Shown here: in pieces, positions 36,447 through 46,051 of the stretch
Position numbering within the stretch: the first letter of the stretch is position 1
Layout: each line of letters starts with the position of its first letter
From: a bacterium
GTDB lineage: Bacteria; SAR324; XYD2-FULL-50-16
Assembly: GCA_018829445.1 (NCBI GenBank)
Contig: JAHJTV010000011.1
Location: forward strand, 1-64,000
Direction: 5' to 3'
Length of the DNA stretch: 64,000 bases
Made by a program: the position numbers and the translations under genes
The notes under the pieces: generated by a model
The model's database searches: none
What the model was told of the DNA's origin: nothing
Seen by the model: the letters and a program-made list of their open reading frames with translations, nothing else

Positions 36447-37631
36447 TTATTCATAAGCCTTTTTTAAAACAGCCAGAGCTTCGTCGACATTCACATCGAG
36501 GGGATTGTAGATCAATGATCCGTCATTGATGGCTGTTTTGGCTATCTCTTCCAATTGTGATTTTTCTACTCCTGCCTCTTTTAAGGTCATGGGTAAACCG
36601 CTGAGGGAATGGAGTTCTTTCTGTAGATTTCTGATGAGTTCTATTGATTTCTCAGCCCTTTTATCTTTTGGCGTTGCAGCATAGATTTCTGCTCCTCCCA
36701 GTGGAAACAGCAGTTCGGAGATATACTCCCTGGATGCGTCGATATTGTACTCCAGGCCAAAGGGGAGAAAAATTGACATGGCAACACCATGGGGAACATG
36801 ACAAACTCCTCCTGTAGCATGGCCAAGAGCGTGTACAATCCCCACCATGGAATTTGAGAACGCAGCACCGGCCAGACAGGAAGCATTGCTCATGGCCAGG
36901 CGAGCCTTTTTATCCTTTCTGTCCTTGACTGCCTTAACCAGATTATCCCGAATCATACTGATCGCCACCATTGCATGAGCATCACTAACCGGATTTTTCT
37001 GATCACAGATAAAGGCTTCAACAGCATGGGTAAGAGCATCCATTCCGGTTGCAGCGGTAATTTTCGGCGGCATGGTCAATGTCATCCTGGTATCCAGAAT
37101 CGCCACTTTCGGTAAGAGGTGATAAGAAGTAAACGGCATTTTCATCTTCTTTTCCGGATTGTTGATAACTGCTGCCAACGTTACTTCGGACCCGGTTCCG
37201 GAGGTGGTGGGTATTACAATCAGGGGTTTCATAGGCTTTTTCAACATCTCTGCGCCCATGAATTTTGCCAGATCATCCGCATCTTCAGTGATCACAATGT
37301 TAAGACCTTTTGCCGTATCAATGACCGAGCCGCCTCCCACAGCCACAATAGAATCACAGTCATTACTGCGGTAAACCTTAACCAGTTCATTGACCGTGTC
37401 AATGGATGAATCGGGTGGCGTGTTATCGAATATAGCACCAATAATCATATCGGAATCGGCAAAAGCATTTTTGACGATATCCACTAGACCGGCTCCGGAT
37501 ACACCTTTATCAGTTACAATGATGGGTCTTTTTGCCCCCAACTGATCCAGCTCGTAGGGAAGATTCTCCAGGGCTTTGTGTCCGGACACTATTTTGACGG
37601 GATTATAGAATTCGTAATAGTCAGGTAGCAT
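36447..37631 (-). CDS. Iron-containing alcohol dehydrogenase
   Basis: A 394-residue type III alcohol dehydrogenase that oxidises alcohols or reduces aldehydes with NAD(P). The nucleotide-binding GGGSVIDTAKG is at residues 99-109 and TTSGTGSE near 142-149. All four metal ligands are present: Asp198 and His202 (GMDALTHAVEAF), His267 (VGIVHALGHA) and His281 (HVPHGVAMS). The length is normal. GAGGAGACGAC precedes the ATG. The SCP2-like gene is upstream on the same strand, 88 bp away, and may share a transcript. The substrate cannot be told. Confidence 0.95.
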   Translation of the reverse strand: MLPDYYEFYNPVKIVSGHKALENLPYELDQLGAKRPIIVTDKGVSGAGLVDIVKNAFADSDMIIGAIFDNTPPDSSIDTVNELVKVYRSNDCDSIVAVGGGSVIDTAKGLNIVITEDADDLAKFMGAEMLKKPMKPLIVIPTTSGTGSEVTLAAVINNPEKKMKMPFTSYHLLPKVAILDTRMTLTMPPKITAATGMDALTHAVEAFICDQKNPVSDAHAMVAISMIRDNLVKAVKDRKDKKARLAMSNASCLAGAAFSNSMVGIVHALGHATGGVCHVPHGVAMSIFLPFGLEYNIDASREYISELLFPLGGAEIYAATPKDKRAEKSIELIRNLQKELHSLSGLPMTLKEAGVEKSQLEEIAKTAINDGSLIYNPLDVNVDEALAVLKKAYE

Positions 37632-37719
37632 GTCGTCTCCTCTTTTTTGGATGTCGTTTGATTTTGTTTGCCGTTGTATTGACTCTTCTCGGTTGAACGG
37701 TTTAATCAGATAGTTTTAA

Positions 37720-38241
37720 TCAAAGGCCTGTTGAGATTCCGAAGCTGTAAAGCCAGAGCCTTATGAAGTGTTTTTTCAGAGACATGGCTGGAACCCGTTT
37801 CATGATTCTGTTATTGATGATTTTTGGAAACAGGTACCCTTGAATAATAATTATGCATCTGGTAAAAACCATGGCATAGCTCAGATCCCCTCTCAGACTT
37901 AACCTGTGCTCGGCATAGGACTTTGCTATCCCTTTCTGTGCCGTAAATAGCATGAAGGCGGATTCCAAATTCTTATAGATTACTATCATGTCAGCCTCCA
38001 TCGGCTTTTGCCCCAGATACTTCAGCTTTCCGTTTTGAGTAACAACCGTCATGCAGGGACCGGATGGTAGGATCTGCATCTGAATCCTAAGATTATCGGG
38101 AAGCACAGCCAGCTCCCGTTTAATCTCCACGTCGTATTTTGATGCCGATTGCATTGCCCTGCCCAAAACAAATAACACGGTTCTTACGACCATTTTTTTA
38201 AACCGCTTGCTTCCAGGCATTACTGGTTGATAACTGTCCAT
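37720..38241 (-). CDS. SCP2 sterol-binding-like small protein
   Basis: A 173-residue protein with the shape of an SCP2-type hydrophobic ligand-binding domain: a beta region with DNLRIQMQILPSGPCMTVVT and then GQKPMEADMIVIYKNLE, followed by helices (KSYAEHRLSLRGDLSYAMVF). SCP2-fold proteins bind lipids or sterols. The C-terminal 40 residues are basic and hydrophobic (FPKIINNRIMKRVPAMSL). It lies just upstream of the iron alcohol dehydrogenase in the same direction, so the two may act on one lipophilic substrate. The assignment rests on pattern only. Confidence 0.6.
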   Translation of the reverse strand: MDSYQPVMPGSKRFKKMVVRTVLFVLGRAMQSASKYDVEIKRELAVLPDNLRIQMQILPSGPCMTVVTQNGKLKYLGQKPMEADMIVIYKNLESAFMLFTAQKGIAKSYAEHRLSLRGDLSYAMVFTRCIIIIQGYLFPKIINNRIMKRVPAMSLKKHFIRLWLYSFGISTGL

Positions 38242-38670
38242 GCTTTTGCTCCTGTCGGATTATTTCGGTAAATTGTTCTTCACTCAAAATGATTTATTTA
38301 TTGATTTCCATCCCAACAATTATAGATGTTTCCCTAAACCGTCAAGAAACATTTATCTGCTTTTCAGTAATTTTGGGGACGTTGTTGACTATGTATACAA
38401 AAACTTTTTGTATAATCAAAATCCATCACGATATTCTTTTATCCCAGGCGTTGTCTAGGCAGGCAGGAATACATAGCTTTCAAAGGATCGGTACTAAGGT
38501 TATCTGATCCGATATGAAAAGTTTGTATACCTTGTCAACAACGTCCCCTTCTTCCATGGACCGGCGCTAGTGAATGAAGATTTGATATTTCCAAAAGGAT
38601 CCAACTTTTGGGGGAATGAGAGTTTCTAAAGATGTAGGAGGAGTGAACACAACTATGCACTCTGTCTCAT
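38242..38670. other. Intergenic region holding MITE copy 1
   Basis: 429 bp. The first MITE copy occupies 38375-38548; the rest is AT-rich and contains no gene that I can support. Confidence 0.7.
38375..38548. mobile_element. 174-bp MITE, copy 1
   Basis: Non-coding element with near-perfect terminal inverted repeats of about 27 bp that begin GGGGACGTTGTTGAC and end with the inner block GTATACAAA, with 2 mismatches between the ends. The inside is non-coding. A second copy with the same orientation lies at 39944-40116. No clear target-site duplication is visible. Confidence 0.9.
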
Positions 38671-39615
38671 CTAATAAAGAAAACTTAGTAGCGTTTCAAA
38701 CTCCTTTTTTCTTTCAGGAGGTGTTGGATTTAAAATCGCATTTGATTGCAGGATGGCAATCAGTTTTTTGGGTGCAATATCCTTATCCCCGACAATCTCC
38801 GTATGTCCCGCCTTTACCTCTATATTTTTCAGGCGGGAATCTGAATCGATAGTGGCATTATATTGTTCTTTAACACTAAAAACGAAGTCATCTTCCTTGC
38901 AGCTTCCATCTTCATCATAAATTAAGCATGTATTTCGTTCGTCAGTGACGATTTTTAAGTAGCTGCCAACGTCCTGGCAAAGTGAACCCGGGTTCATCAT
39001 AAAGTCGGAACCTGGGTGGATTTCACTCCATTTTGATCCCGTTATAAGCTGACAAGCTCCCATAGAAATTCCTAATGATGCGATATGAAGAATTGTCAAT
39101 CCACAATGTTCGGAGGCACTGATACCTGCAAATGGGGAGGAAATGGTAATCAGGCGGTAATTGGCATCGGGCAGGAGGGCTAATCCATCAGCTCGATCCT
39201 TAATGAATGCTCTTCTGGCAACAAGACCACCCTGACTATGGCCGATTACTGTTATCCGACTCATGCCCATTTGTTTTGTTAATCGATTAAGTGATGCTAT
39301 TAACTCTGCTGAGCTTTCTTCCAGACTGTCTCGATCATTGTAGTTGAAGCACAATGTCTGCTGACCATGAAACTCAAACACCTGTGCCAAAGCTCTAAAG
39401 TCAATTCCTCCCGACGAATTACAGCCATGGATAAAAACATTGATGGGTCGCTGAGTATTTATTTCAGCTAAATTATCCTTTTTGTCACAAATTGCCAGAC
39501 CGGTTGTTTCTATAACCTCGTTTTGTGGCATATAGCGAACATGAGAAACATCACTGCTACAAGCAAAAAGGAATGCGGAAACAAATAAAAGCAGTAAACA
39601 TCGGGCAATATGCAT
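38671..39615 (-). CDS. Lipase-like alpha/beta hydrolase lipoprotein
   Basis: A 314-residue exported protein. The N-terminus is a lipoprotein signal, MHIARCLLLLFVSAFLFAC, with probable lipidated Cys19. The hydrolase core has the nucleophile elbow VIGHSQGGLVAR (GxSxG). It is preceded by an oxyanion region INVFIHGCNSSGG and followed by LITISSPFAGI. This resembles triacylglycerol lipase or PGAP1-like esterases. I moved the start from 39690 to the ATG at 39615, which has GTGGAG upstream and opens directly into the signal peptide. The gene lies between two direct MITE copies. The substrate is probably a lipid ester, by fold only. Confidence 0.85.
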   Translation of the reverse strand: MHIARCLLLLFVSAFLFACSSDVSHVRYMPQNEVIETTGLAICDKKDNLAEINTQRPINVFIHGCNSSGGIDFRALAQVFEFHGQQTLCFNYNDRDSLEESSAELIASLNRLTKQMGMSRITVIGHSQGGLVARRAFIKDRADGLALLPDANYRLITISSPFAGISASEHCGLTILHIASLGISMGACQLITGSKWSEIHPGSDFMMNPGSLCQDVGSYLKIVTDERNTCLIYDEDGSCKEDDFVFSVKEQYNATIDSDSRLKNIEVKAGHTEIVGDKDIAPKKLIAILQSNAILNPTPPERKKEFETLLSFLY

Positions 39616-39943
39616 TTGATTCTCCACTTCATCAGGCGAAGGAACTAAATATTTTTGTATGATGATATGAAGCGCCATCAAAGGTGTCAAGGGTTGGTTT
39701 TCTTTTAAAGTTTTCCCTTGATCATCTTAAATCATTTTTAGTTAAGAAATAGAAAACCCTGATTTTTTGCCAAAGGCCCAGACAGCAAAAACCGAATCGG
39801 AAATAGACCTGACAGAATAATAACTATCACCTCTTGGTCTTGGATACCCTCTGATTGTTTCGCTGTGGATATTCTGACCCCCCCCGGCTTCTTGAAATAG
39901 TCTATGACAAGTGCAATCCGTTCAAAGGGATGGAGGAAATTTA

Positions 39944-40116
39944 GGGGACGTTGTTGACTATGTATACAAAAATTATTGGATAATCAAAATCCATTACGAT
40001 ATTCTTTTATCCCAGGCGTTGTCTAGGCAGGCAAGAATACATAGCTTTCAAAGGATTGGTACTAAGGTTATCTGATTCGACATAAAAAGTTTGTATACCT
40101 TGTCAACAACGTCCCC
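39944..40116. mobile_element. 173-bp MITE, copy 2
   Basis: Same terminal inverted repeats as copy 1 and the same orientation; the two copies differ by about ten substitutions and one single-base deletion near the left end. The shared interior includes CCAGGCGTTGTCTAGGCAGG. No transposase gene is present in the window. Confidence 0.9.
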
Positions 40117-40126
40117 TTTTCTGTGC

Positions 40127-40155
40127 GATAGAGTTACTATTGCAGTAACTCTATC
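40127..40155 (-). terminator. Hairpin after the 903-residue lipoprotein gene
   Basis: A perfect 12-bp stem GATAGAGTTACT / AGTAACTCTATC with a 5-base loop, 18 bp past the stop codon. There is no U-tract after it on the minus strand. Confidence 0.65.
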
Positions 40156-40172
40156 CAGGAGCAAGGTTTTAA

Positions 40173-42884
40173 TCAGGGGAGTTCGGTCAGGGTAACATCA
40201 TCAATGGTGGCGGTTTCGCCCAGGGCACTGTTTGCCTGCTGAAAGTAGATCATCAGCTGCTGTTGGATTGAGCTGTCGGTGGAAAAATCCATCGTTATGC
40301 TATAATAATCTCCGGTGGCGTCCACATTTTGACCGGCTAGCTCAACATATCCATCATTTAGATAAACATTCCAGAGATCTGTCGGCAATACATCGTAGGA
40401 AACACTGTCAAGCGTTACACCCGTACCATAGATACCGGCTGTCAAGGTCAGTGAAGAAGTCTGACCCTTGAATGTCACTCGGTAATTCTGATTCGATTTC
40501 AGCACGATTTTATCCTGCTTAATTCTGGAATGGGTTACCGCTTCTTCCGTGGTTCGTAAAACCATGGCTCCACTAACCACTTCTGCTATCCCCATGACAT
40601 TGTCCCAGAAGTATCTGCCCTGGCTAAAGTCGCCATTAACCAGCGGGTGAGCACCACTGTCGTTATAGCAGAGTACAGTTGCTTGCTGATCGGCGGTGAT
40701 ATTGTATAATTGCAGGCTGCCCGCACTACCACTTATTTTCGGTTCTGAATGGGGTGTCCAGCCAAGATCCATATCTCGTGAGTCATCTGAGAAAACAGAA
40801 AACGCATAATTTTCGCCGTAGGATTGCTCATTACCATTATAGGTTACAAAAGCCCCGGTTGGAGGAGTGCAACCAAACCAATCGCACAAGAAACCACTGG
40901 ATGGAGCCAAACCACCTTCGCTTATAAAATCACCGGTTACAGCAGTTGAAGTGGCGCTGTTCAGGATGGTGGCAACTTCGTTCCAATCCGCCATGCGGTA
41001 GTTCTCACCCAAGTCCAGACAGTATGGATCACCGCTGCCGTTATAGGGTGAAGTGTCACGTGAGGTTGTGAATTGAAAGTTTTCGAAATAAAGAGAGGTA
41101 TCATCTTTGACTGTTATTGTGCTTTGCACCCTCTCGGAGCGATGACCGCTATCATTCTTAAACCAGGCATAGATAGTTTTTAAACCGATGTTCTCCGATA
41201 GTTCAAATGCGATTGTGGTTTCAAAATCCATGTTTTCATTTGCAGGAATCCAGAGGTCGGAAGTAGTGTCAGCGGGAGGTGTACTGTCTTCCGACACATA
41301 ATAACCGGTAATGCCAATTGAATCTTCTGCGGATAGAGTTAACGAAACATATTTGGAATAGGTAAACTGGTCCCCATTGTTTATAATTATTCCCGGATTA
41401 GTCGGCGCGGAAGCACTTAATATAATCTCGATGTCTTCAACATCCAGCGGATCCAAAGTGAGTTGCGTTGTCTCTCCGAATCTGCCGTTGGCTTTTACTG
41501 CTCGGAAAGTGTAGTCACCGCCTTTCAGATAAGCAATATATAAACCGTTGGAATTTGTAATACCAATGAGTTCGTCACCGTTTTCGCTATCCAGAGTATA
41601 GACATTAGCTCCCTCCACCAGTGTTCCACATCCGCCGGAACCGTTATTCTCGCAAACAGTAATGCCGAAGGCCGCCAGAAGATTACCGGACGCAATCAAA
41701 CTGTTGACAACAGGTATGGAGCAAAGAGAAGTCCGCTCGTTTGTGTTAAGTGAAGTCTGAATAGTGCAGCTTCCGATAAATTTATTGTCAGCTCTTTTGT
41801 AGAAATTCAGCTGCATAAACAGGGTTGCAGCATAAAATGATCCGGATAAACTGAGATCTGCGGAATAAACATCCGTAGACTCATTATAGTTTATTGGGGA
41901 GATCTCTCCCTGGTACAGTGTATTGTCGGTTCCCGGCCCATTCATTACATAAGTAATCTTTAAGTTACTGCTGGTCGTGGTTTGATTTATAATCTCTTGT
42001 GGAATTGTGAGATGAAAATTAGCATCGCCTCCGTCAATAGATATTGAGTGGGTGCTTTCCCCATAAATGGGAATCAGATCCATTGAGATCGTCTGACCGG
42101 CATAGATAGTCTGTGTCTCTTGTGAAGGCAAAGATTTAGCTATCTGATTATTACCGTCCACGTACAGTTTTAATTCAATAGTGTGCTCACCGGTGGACAG
42201 GTTGAGAAAGGTTGTTGTTATTCCGGTTGAGATATCTATTGCGTAATACATCTCTTCTGCAGCACCATCAAGCACAATACCCAGTTTTGCATCAGAATTT
42301 GTCAGGTTGGGAATCTCGGCATAATGGAACTTAAAACTTCCCATTCCCGTTATCGTTTCAATATCAATTACTGAATCCCCGATAATGGGCGCAATTGTCA
42401 TAGGAACTATGTTTACCTGCTCCTCTTCAACGGTAAAAGTTGCAATACCGGCATATTCTTCTGTGTCCAAGTGGCTGAGAAACAGGATGAAAGTATAATC
42501 TCCCGGGGCCATGATAAAAGTCTGCTGTAGTTTCACTTCCCAATTGCTATCATTAAGGGATGCGGTAACATCGTATTCTCCGATGGTTGCAGTCCCCTCT
42601 TTAATAGCCAAAGTACCGGTATAGATTTGCAGGCTGGTTGCTTCATTTCTAAATTTTGGATCGTTTTCCAAATCCATTTTTTGAGATGAAGCAGAGCTGG
42701 AGGGTATAACCTGCTGTAAAATCGCATTTGAGGTAACGTTCAGACTGACAGCTTGTCCGTTTTCGTCGGCATTATCCACCACCACGGTTGATTTTTTGTC
42801 GGATGAATCACCCGCGGCAAAACAACCGGATAGGAAGAATAGGGCTCCTAAAAAAAGCCAGATGTAAGTTAGTTTTAAACGCAT
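40173..42884 (-). CDS. Large multidomain surface lipoprotein
   Basis: A 903-residue lipoprotein (signal MRLKLTYIWLFLGALFFLSGC, lipidated Cys21). The first 480 or so residues align by eye with the 490-residue lipoprotein encoded just upstream: YDVTASL against YDITAGL, PIIGDSVI against PVIGNTIV, IYGESTHSI against IFGTSTFTL. Beyond that this protein gains an Ig-like domain (about 500-590, DSIGITGYYVSED). A DUF1566-like segment follows (about 615-740, YCLDLGENYRMADWNEV), then a C-terminal carbohydrate-binding-like jelly roll (about 750-903, NGDFSQGRYFWDNV). It is probably an adhesive or glycan-binding surface protein; function is not established. Confidence 0.8.
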   Translation of the reverse strand: MRLKLTYIWLFLGALFFLSGCFAAGDSSDKKSTVVVDNADENGQAVSLNVTSNAILQQVIPSSSASSQKMDLENDPKFRNEATSLQIYTGTLAIKEGTATIGEYDVTASLNDSNWEVKLQQTFIMAPGDYTFILFLSHLDTEEYAGIATFTVEEEQVNIVPMTIAPIIGDSVIDIETITGMGSFKFHYAEIPNLTNSDAKLGIVLDGAAEEMYYAIDISTGITTTFLNLSTGEHTIELKLYVDGNNQIAKSLPSQETQTIYAGQTISMDLIPIYGESTHSISIDGGDANFHLTIPQEIINQTTTSSNLKITYVMNGPGTDNTLYQGEISPINYNESTDVYSADLSLSGSFYAATLFMQLNFYKRADNKFIGSCTIQTSLNTNERTSLCSIPVVNSLIASGNLLAAFGITVCENNGSGGCGTLVEGANVYTLDSENGDELIGITNSNGLYIAYLKGGDYTFRAVKANGRFGETTQLTLDPLDVEDIEIILSASAPTNPGIIINNGDQFTYSKYVSLTLSAEDSIGITGYYVSEDSTPPADTTSDLWIPANENMDFETTIAFELSENIGLKTIYAWFKNDSGHRSERVQSTITVKDDTSLYFENFQFTTSRDTSPYNGSGDPYCLDLGENYRMADWNEVATILNSATSTAVTGDFISEGGLAPSSGFLCDWFGCTPPTGAFVTYNGNEQSYGENYAFSVFSDDSRDMDLGWTPHSEPKISGSAGSLQLYNITADQQATVLCYNDSGAHPLVNGDFSQGRYFWDNVMGIAEVVSGAMVLRTTEEAVTHSRIKQDKIVLKSNQNYRVTFKGQTSSLTLTAGIYGTGVTLDSVSYDVLPTDLWNVYLNDGYVELAGQNVDATGDYYSITMDFSTDSSIQQQLMIYFQQANSALGETATIDDVTLTELP

Positions 42885-42949
42885 ACTTTTGTCTGAATAT
42901 TGGGGGCTTCAGTTTTGTTGAAACCCCAATCCTTATTTGTGAATAGCTC

Positions 42950-44422
42950 TTAATTCAACCAGAGCAGAATATTGTCAACCTTCCATGATTCTGCAAAATA
43001 GGGTTCAGAATCCGATGATGAGTCCTGAGCTGCTGTTTCGGCATAAATGTCATGGGTTGTATCAGGCTGCAGAAAAATTACGGTGAAATTATCACTGCTT
43101 GCATCCGTATCCCCTGTCAATCCTGCTTCGATACCGTCAACATAAACCACCGTTCCGGCTGGAACTGCGGCACCATTAGAATCAACCACGTTCACCCCTA
43201 ATGCTTGTAATACCTTACCATCAATGGTGGCATTCCAATCCAGGGTCATGTCGCAGGTAGTATCGGTTGAACCGGCTGCAGACAAAGTGACGGTATAAGT
43301 ACAGCCTCCAATTTTCTTATCCTCAGAAGTATCCCAGATGACCACTTCACAGGTCATGGTATCAAACTGGAAACCGGTGTAGGTTTGTGTGCCAAGCCAC
43401 CAACTATTACCGATATCATGTGTCGGATCCAGAGTTTCCAACGGTATGGTATTATTTGCTCCCGAACCCAGGAAGCGAAACTCGAAATTGCCACCGGTTA
43501 CCGTATTGACAGCATCATAAGCCGAATCCAAAATCCGGATATCAAAGGTGGCATCTCCACCAGATTCCGTTAGCGTGAAGGTAGAGGTGCCAAAAATGGG
43601 TCTGAGATCAAGGGTCAGATCAGAGCCGGCAGTAAACGTCTGGTTGGAGTTTTGATACCTTGCTACTACAGTTCCACTACTGTTTTTCACTTCAAATACA
43701 ACGTTATGCGTTCCTTCAGAAGTATTAATGTAAAGCCCGACGGCCCCTGTGAACTCATCAAAGGTAAGCACAGTCACTGCTCCATCAATAGTAACCGTCA
43801 TGGTATAGTCTGAAGCAAAGTCCGATCCTGCATACTGAAAATCGAAGAAGGGTACATTTGTATGACTTCCTGTCACAATCGTATTTCCGATGACCGGGTG
43901 AACCTCAAAAGCGATGCTGTTACTGCTGTTTTCCAGAATGGTAACGGTACCTGATGTTTCACCAAAGTATTGCTGGCCAGACCCGCTGAATGTCACAGAA
44001 ACAGTATATTGTCCGCCTGACAAAGTGACAGCCTGAGTCAATACAGCATCGAAGGCACTATCCAGTCCGGCAGTAATATCATAACTGGATACTGCGCCTG
44101 AAGAAACGGATACAAAGGTAACGGTTCCCGTAAAATAGGTCGCACTGCCATCATCAAAATTGGGATGTGAAAATTCAAAACCGTCTTCTGAATCCGCCAG
44201 TGAATTCGCAGCCCCCGCGGAAGAGGCGCTACTGGCTAATGCTGAAAAATCGAGGCTGAGAATAACACTTGTTGAACTGCTTCCAGTGTCGGTTCCAGGA
44301 GTGCCGGTGTCGGCAGTATCGCTGGAGGAGCCACCGGATGAACCGCCGGAAGAGCCACAGCTCATCACTAGAGGTAACACCAACAAACCAAGAATAAAAA
44401 ACCATTTTGAAAACATTTTCAT
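42950..44422 (-). CDS. Surface lipoprotein, paralogue of the downstream gene
   Basis: A 490-residue lipoprotein (signal MKMFSKWFFILGLLVLPLVMSC, lipidated Cys22). A Gly/Ser/Asp/Thr-rich linker follows (GSSGGSSGGSSSDTADTGT), then repeated beta-rich segments that match the N-terminal half of the 903-residue protein downstream. It lacks that protein's Ig-like, DUF1566-like and carbohydrate-binding-like extensions. The final part (VPAGTVVYVDGIEAGLTGD) looks like a carboxypeptidase-regulatory-like or Ig fold. The two genes are separated by 65 bp and presumably form an operon born from a tandem duplication. A hairpin lies in the leader at 44447-44468. Confidence 0.8.
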   Translation of the reverse strand: MKMFSKWFFILGLLVLPLVMSCGSSGGSSGGSSSDTADTGTPGTDTGSSSTSVILSLDFSALASSASSAGAANSLADSEDGFEFSHPNFDDGSATYFTGTVTFVSVSSGAVSSYDITAGLDSAFDAVLTQAVTLSGGQYTVSVTFSGSGQQYFGETSGTVTILENSSNSIAFEVHPVIGNTIVTGSHTNVPFFDFQYAGSDFASDYTMTVTIDGAVTVLTFDEFTGAVGLYINTSEGTHNVVFEVKNSSGTVVARYQNSNQTFTAGSDLTLDLRPIFGTSTFTLTESGGDATFDIRILDSAYDAVNTVTGGNFEFRFLGSGANNTIPLETLDPTHDIGNSWWLGTQTYTGFQFDTMTCEVVIWDTSEDKKIGGCTYTVTLSAAGSTDTTCDMTLDWNATIDGKVLQALGVNVVDSNGAAVPAGTVVYVDGIEAGLTGDTDASSDNFTVIFLQPDTTHDIYAETAAQDSSSDSEPYFAESWKVDNILLWLN

Positions 44423-44946
44423 AATTCTACCCTAACAAAAAAAACAGCTCAGACAAGCCTGCCTGAGCCGTTTTTTATTATTGAAGCAATCACTCGAAAG
44501 TGATTTTTAAAAATAGTTGAATCGTCTTTATTATACTTAGCACTAGCAAAAGAGGTGCCACATTTATCGTAATAATGGCTTTAAGCATCTCAGATTTCGA
44601 TATTTGAGTCAAACCCTACCTGGCGTAGTCGAATCAATTGACCCGATACTGCTCCATTCAGTATATTGGAGGTCTATATGTAAAGTCTGATAAAACCTGG
44701 TTAATGAAAAGGAAAAATCTGACTGACTACACTCCCTATTTCCAAGTGCAGACTCGGAATCAGTTATCGATTTTAATACGTATCGACTTTAATCATTTTG
44801 CCTTGATTAAGAACAAATATCTTGTCGATTCCTTTTTAAACCAATATGTTTTGGGAACAGACATGAAGAGTTTGGTAACATAGAAACGACGATTTTGTAA
44901 GTTTTTTCAATATTTCATAAACAAGTTCAACAATGACAGGTGTATT
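44423..44946. other. Divergent intergenic region
   Basis: 524 bp between the lipoprotein operon and the DUF4384 gene. It holds a T-flanked hairpin close to the lipoprotein start (44447-44468) and a possible plus-strand promoter (TTGACC at 44638, 18 bp, TATATT at 44662). A short plus-strand frame in the middle (81 codons) has no family resemblance or ribosome binding site and I do not call it. Confidence 0.55.
44447..44468. terminator. T-flanked hairpin in the leader of the lipoprotein operon
   Basis: Stem GCTCAG / CTGAGC with a partly pairing interior. T runs follow it on both strands (TTTTTT after it on plus, eight T on minus), so it could terminate transcription from either side. On the minus strand it would lie in the 5' leader, 25 bp before the start codon, and could act as an attenuator. 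Confidence 0.55.
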
Positions 44947-45933
44947 ATGAGACACTATGGGACACGTGGTACAACTTTGGTATTTATATTTGTGATTCTC
45001 CTCCTTTATACGCTTAAGGCAACGGCAACTCCCTGTTATGTCCTGGTTGAAGAAGCAGCCAATTTTGATCCCAACATTATCCAATCATCTTCCATCTCAA
45101 TCATCAGCCGTTATATTGAAAAGGTTGAGGCGCCACCCCTTGCCGGTTTGAGAATGGAAGACTGTACTTACACTGTTAATCTGACCGAATCCATGGATGG
45201 TTTTTTTATTTCCCTGGCAGGAAACAAAATTAATTCCATCGGTAACTCAAAGATTCCTGGAATGAATGGCTTTACACAGGCACTACTGCGTGCGGTTTAT
45301 CGAACCTTTGATAGCGAAGAGCAGAAAGACCAGATCTGTTCAAATTATGAAGATCTTCTGGAAAATGACTGTAAAGACGTTGAGGCAGTTTTATTTCTTT
45401 TTAATGAAAGAGGAGAACTTGTTCCTGAAGGTTCAACTGTGAGGGAAAATGATCAGTTTAACATCATGATTCAGCCGGTCAATACCCTGTATGCCTACAT
45501 CGTTTCTCTGGATTCTTCGGGGAATTTATTCAAGGTATTTCCCAATCCAGCCGTGACCTCCCAAGAGAATCCTTTGCTAACCGGCATGCAGTACTTCTTT
45601 CCCCCTAAAAATTCCGAGGTTATTTTTGCTTTTGATAATGTTCCTGGTGAGGAGAAACTTTTTTTTCTGCTCTCCTCTACCCAGGTTCTCGATATCGACC
45701 TGTTTTTTCAACAGTTGGAAGGCGTTGAATCGGAAAAGGAAAAAGTTAGTGCTGTTACGTCTTTTGAAAACCAGTTCACTACCAGAGGGTTTAAGCTCAC
45801 AAAGAAGAATCAGGCAATAACCTTAAAGCAGGCTGATAATGATATTGGGACTCAGCAAAAAAAAGTAATGGCAGAGTTGCTGAAGGGGTCGGGTATTCTG
45901 GTAAAAACAATTTTACTCAGGCATCTTCCCTAG
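44947..45933 (+). CDS. DUF4384-domain exported protein
   Basis: A 328-residue protein with an N-terminal signal or anchor (TTLVFIFVILLLYTLKATAT). The second half is a DUF4384 domain: VLFLFNERGELVPEGSTV, then VNTLYAYIVSLDSSGNLFKV and FPNPAVTSQENPLLTGMQY. These domains usually follow Ser/Thr kinase, caspase-like or FlgO-like modules and are thought to bind ligands outside the cytoplasm. Here the N-terminal part (about 30-130) may be a FlgO-like or related fold but is not clearly recognisable. The gene is monocistronic with a poor ribosome binding site. Confidence 0.78.
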   Translation: MRHYGTRGTTLVFIFVILLLYTLKATATPCYVLVEEAANFDPNIIQSSSISIISRYIEKVEAPPLAGLRMEDCTYTVNLTESMDGFFISLAGNKINSIGNSKIPGMNGFTQALLRAVYRTFDSEEQKDQICSNYEDLLENDCKDVEAVLFLFNERGELVPEGSTVRENDQFNIMIQPVNTLYAYIVSLDSSGNLFKVFPNPAVTSQENPLLTGMQYFFPPKNSEVIFAFDNVPGEEKLFFLLSSTQVLDIDLFFQQLEGVESEKEKVSAVTSFENQFTTRGFKLTKKNQAITLKQADNDIGTQQKKVMAELLKGSGILVKTILLRHLP

Positions 45934-46051
45934 GATGGGGAGTAATAATGCTTCCAATTTGATTTTAAGGGTTTCAGCTTTATCTGGGTTTAGATTTACT
46001 ATTATGGTGGATCAAAAAAAATCAATACACAACGAATAGAATGGAGATATT

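Larger units (their letters stand above)
39616..40172. other. Intergenic region holding MITE copy 2 and a terminator hairpin
   Basis: 557 bp without a gene. It contains the leader of the lipase gene, MITE copy 2 (39944-40116) and the hairpin after the neighbouring lipoprotein gene (40127-40155). Confidence 0.7.

Noticed and set aside
44638-44883. 81-codon plus-strand open frame
   Set aside because: No Shine-Dalgarno, no recognisable domain, and the composition of non-coding AT-rich sequence.
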